Both the position numbers and the translations under genes were made by a program. Positions 60,241-64,000 of a stretch of 64,000 nt of DNA are shown piece after piece. Below the pieces are notes generated by a model. The model was not told the origin of the DNA, did no database searches, and worked only from the letters and a program-made list of their open reading frames with translations. The DNA lies in assembly GCF_943913405.1 (NCBI RefSeq), contig NZ_CALTYA010000015.1:1-64000 (forward strand), in the 5' to 3' direction. Source of the DNA: an uncultured Flavobacterium sp. (GTDB lineage Bacteria > Bacteroidota > Bacteroidia > Flavobacteriales > Flavobacteriaceae). Position 1 is the stretch's first letter; each line of letters begins with the position of its first letter.

Positions 60241-62160
60241 TTAGTCTTTTCTTGGTCTTCTAGCTCTTGGAGCTTCAGATCTTGGTGAATCAGAACGTCT
60301 TGGCGCTCTTTCAGAAAATCCGCCTTCTCTTTTTGGACGATCAGATGAAAAACCACCTTCTCTTCTAGCAGGTCTGTCAGAAGTAGATGAACCTCCACGG
60401 TCGCTTCTAAATCCGCCTTCACGTCTTGGAGCCGCACCTCTGTCGCTTCTGAAACCACCGCTTCTTTCGCCACCAGATCTACCACCGCCAAATCCGCCGC
60501 CGCTTCTTCCGTTGTGGTCTCTTCTTGAGCTGCTTCTTCCGCCACCGTCGTTTTTAGAAATTTCAACGTTGATTCTTCTTCCTTCTAATTCAAATCCGTT
60601 AAGAACTTCCATTACTTTGTCAGTATGCTCAGGATCAGTGTTGAAGAATGAGAATCCTTCTTTTACGTCAACTTTGAAAACGTCATCACGACCAAGGTCA
60701 AGTGTTTCTTTCAAGAAATCTTTCAAAGACATCCAATCAAAATTATCACGAGAACCAATGTTTACGAAATAACGAGTTGCACCGCTATTGTTTTCTCTTG
60801 GAGCGCTGTCGCTGTCGCGTCTTTCGTTTCCAGAAGATTGAGAAGAAATATCTCTGTTTTTCTTGTAATAGTTGATGAATCTGTTGAATTCTACAGAAAC
60901 CATTTTCTTGATTAATTCTTCTTTCGTCAAATCTTCAAGAACGTTGTTGATTGCTGGTAGGTAGTTGTCAATTTCGTGATCAACTTCAGTATCTTTAATC
61001 TTAGTTGCTAAGTGCAATAATTGGATTTCACAGATTTCGATTCCAGATGGAATAGTTTTCTCTTCAAACTTTTGCTTGATGATTCTTTCGATTGAAGAAA
61101 TCTTACGCAATTCGCTTTTAGTCACGATTACGATAGAAGTTCCTAATTTTCCAGCACGACCAGTTCTTCCAGAACGGTGGTTGTACGTTTCAATTTCGTC
61201 AGGAAGTTGGTAATTTACAACGTGTGTAATATTATCAACGTCAATTCCACGCGCCGCAACGTCAGTCGCAACAAGCATTTGGATTTGTCTTCCTCTAAAA
61301 GATTTCATTACACCGTCTCTTTGCGCTTGAGATAAATCTCCGTGCAAAGCTGCAGCGCTATAGCCATCTTCGATCAACTTTTCAGCAACTGCTTGCGTGT
61401 CTCTTTTTGTACGACAGAAAACTACAGAGAAGATATCTGGATTTGCATCTGCCAATCTTTTCAAAGCTTCATAACGGTCACGAGCATTTACCAAGTAAAA
61501 TTCGTGAGAAACAGTTGCAGAACCTGAATTTTTAGTTCCAACAGTAATTTCTACTGGTTCGCTCATGAATTGTTTTGCAATTCTAGCAACTTCTGCAGGC
61601 ATTGTAGCCGAGAATAACCAAGTATTTTTTTCGTCTGGAGTATCAGATAATATAGATACGATGTCTTCATAGAATCCCATGTTCAACATTTCGTCAGCTT
61701 CATCAAGAATACAGTAGTCTATATTTTTAATGTTAACCAAACCTCTGTTGATCATGTCTTGCATTCTTCCCGGAGTCGCCACGATAATTTGTGCACCTCT
61801 CTTGATGTCTCTTGCTTGCTCTGTAATACTAGCTCCGCCGTAAACTGCTACCACGTTAATACCTTTTTCGTATTTTGAGTAGTTTTTAAGTTCGTTAGTA
61901 ATCTGTAAACATAGCTCGCGTGTTGGCGATAATACTAATGCTTGTGTGTTTCTGTTGTCAGCATCAATTTTTTGGATAAGTGGAAAACCGAAAGCTGCCG
62001 TTTTCCCTGTCCCTGTCTGAGCCAACGCAACCATATCTGTGTCTTTTTCCAATAATAGGGGAATCGCTTTCTCCTGTACTTCTGACGGATTCTCAAATCC
62101 TAGATCTAAAATCGCCTTCAGTAACGATTCATTCAATCCTAATTGTTCAAATTTATTCAT
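60241..62160 (-). CDS. deaD: DEAD-box RNA helicase, CsdA/DeaD type
   Basis: A 639-residue ATP-dependent RNA helicase from ATG 62160; an ORF reading from 62184 would put the start upstream of the -7 box (62182-62189) and is rejected. Motifs: AQTGTGKT, PTRELC, DEAD, SAT, and the second lobe with ARGIDV and HRSGRTGR. A DbpA-type RNA-binding domain follows (about 465-545) and a long RGG-rich tail (GGFGGGRSGGERSGG, repeated R-x-GGF units) in the last 90 residues. Such proteins aid ribosome assembly and mRNA decay in the cold. Confidence 0.96.
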   Translation of the reverse strand: MNKFEQLGLNESLLKAILDLGFENPSEVQEKAIPLLLEKDTDMVALAQTGTGKTAAFGFPLIQKIDADNRNTQALVLSPTRELCLQITNELKNYSKYEKGINVVAVYGGASITEQARDIKRGAQIIVATPGRMQDMINRGLVNIKNIDYCILDEADEMLNMGFYEDIVSILSDTPDEKNTWLFSATMPAEVARIAKQFMSEPVEITVGTKNSGSATVSHEFYLVNARDRYEALKRLADANPDIFSVVFCRTKRDTQAVAEKLIEDGYSAAALHGDLSQAQRDGVMKSFRGRQIQMLVATDVAARGIDVDNITHVVNYQLPDEIETYNHRSGRTGRAGKLGTSIVIVTKSELRKISSIERIIKQKFEEKTIPSGIEICEIQLLHLATKIKDTEVDHEIDNYLPAINNVLEDLTKEELIKKMVSVEFNRFINYYKKNRDISSQSSGNERRDSDSAPRENNSGATRYFVNIGSRDNFDWMSLKDFLKETLDLGRDDVFKVDVKEGFSFFNTDPEHTDKVMEVLNGFELEGRRINVEISKNDGGGRSSSRRDHNGRSGGGFGGGRSGGERSGGFRSDRGAAPRREGGFRSDRGGSSTSDRPARREGGFSSDRPKREGGFSERAPRRSDSPRSEAPRARRPRKD

Positions 62161-62181
62161 ATATGTATTTAAAATAGGCTG

Positions 62182-62189
62182 CAAAGGTA
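62182..62189 (-). promoter_or_regulatory. -7 promoter element of the RNA helicase gene
   Basis: On the minus strand it reads TACCTTTG, matching TAnnTTTG; ATG 62160 lies about 20 bases downstream. Confidence 0.6.
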
Positions 62190-62260
62190 CGTTTAATAAA
62201 TCATTAAAACTAATGCAAAATAGAAGTTTATTTGTTTATTAAATATTGAAAATCAGAAAG

Positions 62261-62833
62261 TTACTTTTTAAGATGTGCAATCAGTTGTTCGACAGCTTTC
62301 GCTCGATGGCTTATCTTGCCTTTTTCATCGAAAGAAAGTTGCGCAAAAGTATCAGAAAATCCATCAGGTTGAAAGATAGGATCATATCCAAAACCATTCG
62401 TTCCTTTCTTTTCAAAAGTGATTTCTCCGAAGATTTTTCCAGTAAATAATTCTTGCTTTCCGTTAAGGTTGAGTGCGATAACGGTTTTGAAATTCGCTTT
62501 TCTGTCAGGTTTAGATTCTAATTCTGAAAGTAATTTGTCCATATTATCTTGGTCATTTCGCTGTTCGCCCGCATACCTTGCCGAGATTACGCCAGGCGAG
62601 CCATCCAAAGCATTGACTTCTAATCCAGAATCATCTGCAAAACAGTCATAACCATAGTTTTTGGTTACATAATCTGCTTTTAAAATAGCATTTCCTTCAA
62701 TGGTGTCAGCAGTTTCTGCAATATCTTCGAAACATCCGATATCTTCCAAACTTAAAATTTGGATATCGCCTGGCAAAAGACTTTGAATTTCCTTGATTTT
62801 ATTTTTGTTGTTGGAAGCGAAGACAAGTTGCAT
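62261..62833 (-). CDS. rdgB: non-canonical purine NTP pyrophosphatase (RdgB/HAM1)
   Basis: RdgB hydrolyses dITP, ITP and XTP, preventing their incorporation into DNA. It has 190 residues. Signature segments: FASNNKNKIKEIQSLL at the start, FADDSGLEVNALDG (metal site), SARYAG, and GFGYDPIFQPDG. The C-terminal SHRAKAVEQL is complete. Its upstream region is a repeat-rich gap. Confidence 0.96.
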   Translation of the reverse strand: MQLVFASNNKNKIKEIQSLLPGDIQILSLEDIGCFEDIAETADTIEGNAILKADYVTKNYGYDCFADDSGLEVNALDGSPGVISARYAGEQRNDQDNMDKLLSELESKPDRKANFKTVIALNLNGKQELFTGKIFGEITFEKKGTNGFGYDPIFQPDGFSDTFAQLSFDEKGKISHRAKAVEQLIAHLKK

Positions 62834-62962
62834 ATTTTTGAAGGTTTAAGGTTTTGGATACAAGGTTTAAGGACTCAACTTTGAGCAAAGATACTATTCT
62901 TGAACCAAAAGTTTTTATTCACAATTCATTCCCTTGAACCTTTCACCCAAATCCCTAAACCC
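62834..62962. other. intergenic stretch with inverted word repeats
   Basis: AAGGTTTAAGG occurs twice (around 62848 and 62864), and CCTTGAACCTTT and CCCTAAACCCTTAAAG appear near 62935-62965 in inverted sense. The whole could form a loose hairpin. No ORF. Confidence 0.5.
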
Positions 62963-63268
62963 TTAAAGTTCATTTACCTCTTTCTTATAAAAATTTACGT
63001 AGAAAAAATCATCAGGATTTAAGCCTTGCTCTAAAATGGCCACATTAATCAAACCGATTTTCTCTTTTGTAATTTCCTCCGAGCTTGAATAATTTAGAAA
63101 ATTTACAAAATCATCACTGTTCAAGAATTTAAAACTCAAATCGGTATTTAAAGAATATTGCGTGATTTTGAAATCTAGCTTTTGGCCTAGGTCTTTTACA
63201 TTTTCTTCAGATTCGATGAAGCCGTTCTTAATTAAGGAGTCGATTATATTTTTAAAATTATCGTTCAT
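62963..63268 (-). CDS. hypothetical small protein
   Basis: An unrecognised 101-residue cytoplasmic protein (MNDNFKNIIDSLIKNGFIES) without signal peptide or membrane segment. It has Phe/Asp/Asn-rich composition (SLNTDLSFKFLNSDDFVNFLN) and ends in FYKKEVNEL. Its start lies about 140 bases downstream of a structured-RNA candidate on the same strand. Confidence 0.6.
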   Translation of the reverse strand: MNDNFKNIIDSLIKNGFIESEENVKDLGQKLDFKITQYSLNTDLSFKFLNSDDFVNFLNYSSSEEITKEKIGLINVAILEQGLNPDDFFYVNFYKKEVNEL

Positions 63269-63404
63269 TATAGTATTGGTTTTGAGTTTGCCTACACTAA
63301 AATACGATTTAAAAATTGAAAGTTTGTTAGAAAAAAGCCAAAGGAGGAATTTTACAGAGCAAACAATTTATGAAGTCTTTGAATAAAAAGCATAACCCCC
63401 TAAA

Positions 63405-63475
63405 AGTGCAAAAGCCGATCTGGAGCGATCGGCTTAAGCGGTAAGAGCGTAACCCTGTTTCCAGGTCTCTTGCTG
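63405..63475 (-). ncRNA. candidate structured small RNA on the minus strand
   Basis: Reading the minus strand from about 63475, two hairpins follow a consensus promoter. The first is GCAGCAAGAG with CTCTTACCGC (63467-63476 with 63438-63447, ten pairs with two wobbles), with an inner CCTG/CAGG helix. The second is AAGCCGATC with GATCGGCTT (63427-63435 with 63412-63420), followed by TTTT. No ORF is present. The 3' hairpin could be an intrinsic terminator, giving an RNA of about 70 bases. It may be free-standing or a leader of the 101-residue gene. I do not recognise its family. Confidence 0.6.
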
Positions 63476-63505
63476 CAAAAGTACGCTTATTTATCAATTT
63501 TGCAA
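63476..63505 (-). promoter_or_regulatory. consensus promoter for the structured small RNA
   Basis: On the minus strand: TTG (63503-63505), 19 bases, TACTTTTG (63476-63483). It is the ideal spacing for the Bacteroidetes primary sigma factor, and the structured RNA begins just downstream. Confidence 0.8.
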
Positions 63506-63528
63506 TATTTATTTCTGTTTTTTTCTAG

Positions 63529-63630
63529 GCAATAGAAAATAGGCAAAAGAGAATAGCTGAATATGATGACTAATAGTATTGTTTTTGGCAATCAAACTTT
63601 TTTCTTTTGGCTATTTTCTCTTGCCTAAAA
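63529..63630. repeat. long inverted repeat upstream of the small membrane-protein genes
   Basis: AGGCAATAGAAAATAGGC (starting about 63529) is nearly the reverse complement of GGCTATTTTCTCTTGCCT (ending about 63628). A large cruciform or RNA hairpin is possible. The same word pair, AGGCAAAAG and CTTTTGCCT, occurs near 40.3 kb, so it is probably a family of intergenic repeats. Confidence 0.6.
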
Positions 63631-63763
63631 TAATCTCATTACAACATATTCCCGTCTCATTACAAATACTATTAAAGTTATATTAAAGGCTTTCCATTGC
63701 TGGTTTTTAAGTCGTAATTTCATATCGAATTAATAATTAAATCATCAAAAAACCACATACAAA

Positions 63764-63922
63764 ATGAATACAAAAAGCCTTTTGCTAATCGGAATCATCA
63801 GCCTTGGATTGTCAGTGATCATCAAAACGGTCATTAACAGAATGGAAATCTTCGACGAAGAGGAAGAAGATCGTGAACTTGACGGACACGAAGAAGAATA
63901 TGGATTTCCTCTATTTATATAA
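63764..63922 (+). CDS. small membrane protein with acidic tail
   Basis: A 52-residue ORF with ATG in an A-rich context (CAAAATG). An N-terminal hydrophobic helix (LLLIGIISLGLSVIIKTVI) is followed by a very acidic tail (MEIFDEEEEDRELDGHEEEY). It is unrecognised. A similar small gene starts 28 bases downstream, so they may be cotranscribed. Confidence 0.6.
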   Translation: MNTKSLLLIGIISLGLSVIIKTVINRMEIFDEEEEDRELDGHEEEYGFPLFI

Positions 63923-63950
63923 CGAATCAAAACCAAATTAATATAACGCT

Positions 63951-64000
63951 ATGAAAAACAAGAATTTAATTTTAGGGATTGCAGCAGGAGTTGCAGCCTT
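63951..64000 (+). CDS. small membrane protein, 5' part only
   Basis: ATG 63951 begins MKNKNLILGIAAGVAA, a hydrophobic glycine/alanine-rich helix of the kind that starts YtxH-type stress proteins. The window ends after 16 codons, so identity is open. Confidence 0.45.
   Translation, partial: MKNKNLILGIAAGVAA

Noticed and set aside
60241..60560. DNA repeat at the helicase 3' end as a mobile or regulatory repeat
   Set aside because: It is explained by the Gly/Arg-rich protein tail; codons vary while the amino acid pattern is kept.
60228..60566. 112-codon ORF at the end of the RNA helicase gene
   Set aside because: Same-strand alternative frame through the repetitive RGG-coding tail; Ala/Glu/Val-rich translation of that repeat.
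63405..63476. tRNA or tmRNA
   Set aside because: Two hairpins only; no anticodon arm, T-loop consensus or CCA end on either strand.

Overview
The window is a stretch of chromosome from a member of the Flavobacteriaceae, most likely Flavobacterium or a close relative. The evidence is low GC, A-rich start contexts without Shine-Dalgarno sequences, and many promoters of the Bacteroidetes type (TTG at -33 and TAnnTTTG at -7). The gene content is also typical: YidC with a large periplasmic domain, tandem aconitases, PadR/PspC/DUF2807 clusters, TonB receptors with carboxypeptidase-like N-termini and TIGR01777 proteins. I see no rRNA, tRNA, CRISPR array, phage or transposase. Most of the window is core housekeeping sequence.

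Layout. 1-7.7 kb: pyrG, yidC, a YwqK/MORN-like secreted protein, mnmA, and prfC convergent with mnmA. 8.0-9.65 kb: an orphan NarL/FixJ response regulator followed by a 0.97-kb stretch without genes. That stretch carries an array of 16 short ACAAGC/AAAAGCC motifs, abutting hairpins and a strong terminator. I read it as a candidate long non-coding RNA; it is the most unusual thing here. 9.65-15 kb: an overlapping operon of three periplasmic PpiC/SurA-type folding factors, then a MoxR ATPase. 15.3-20.5 kb: acnB and acnA in tandem. 20.5-33.4 kb: an accessory, mostly minus-strand region with MazG-like, tag, an AraC regulator, an SDR gene interrupted by an in-frame stop, several small unknowns, a truncated Crp/Fnr-like ORF, a Crp/Fnr regulator, and a PadR/PspC/GIN-domain envelope cluster. 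33.5-41.7 kb: a TIGR01777 SDR, grpE-dnaJ, a Nat-type ABC exporter, a sigma-54 activator without an HTH, a half-size degenerate DEAD-box protein, DUF2007 and GNAT. 41.8-52.3 kb: M23 peptidase, TonB receptor, EF-hand-like lipoprotein, pyrD, HMG-CoA lyase-like enzyme, TPR histidine kinase, guaB. 52.3-63.3 kb: a Kef-type antiporter with its oxidoreductase, purB, a cysteine-free sirtuin, an ECF sigma/anti-sigma pair, a TrmH-type methyltransferase, a CsdA-like RNA helicase and rdgB. 63.4-64 kb: a compact structured RNA candidate on the minus strand behind a consensus promoter, then two small membrane-protein genes, the last cut by the window edge.

Four copies of a dispersed Flavobacterium-type intergenic repeat (3.7, 13.9, 34.6 and 54.9 kb) keep conserved ends around different but self-complementary centres.

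Functional themes: nucleotide synthesis (pyrG, pyrD, guaB, purB, rdgB), envelope biogenesis and stress (yidC, PPIases, PspC/GIN cluster, ECF/anti-sigma), translation and RNA metabolism (mnmA, prfC, TrmH, CsdA-like helicase), and the TCA cycle (acnB, acnA). All assignments come from reading the sequence; no database search was run.
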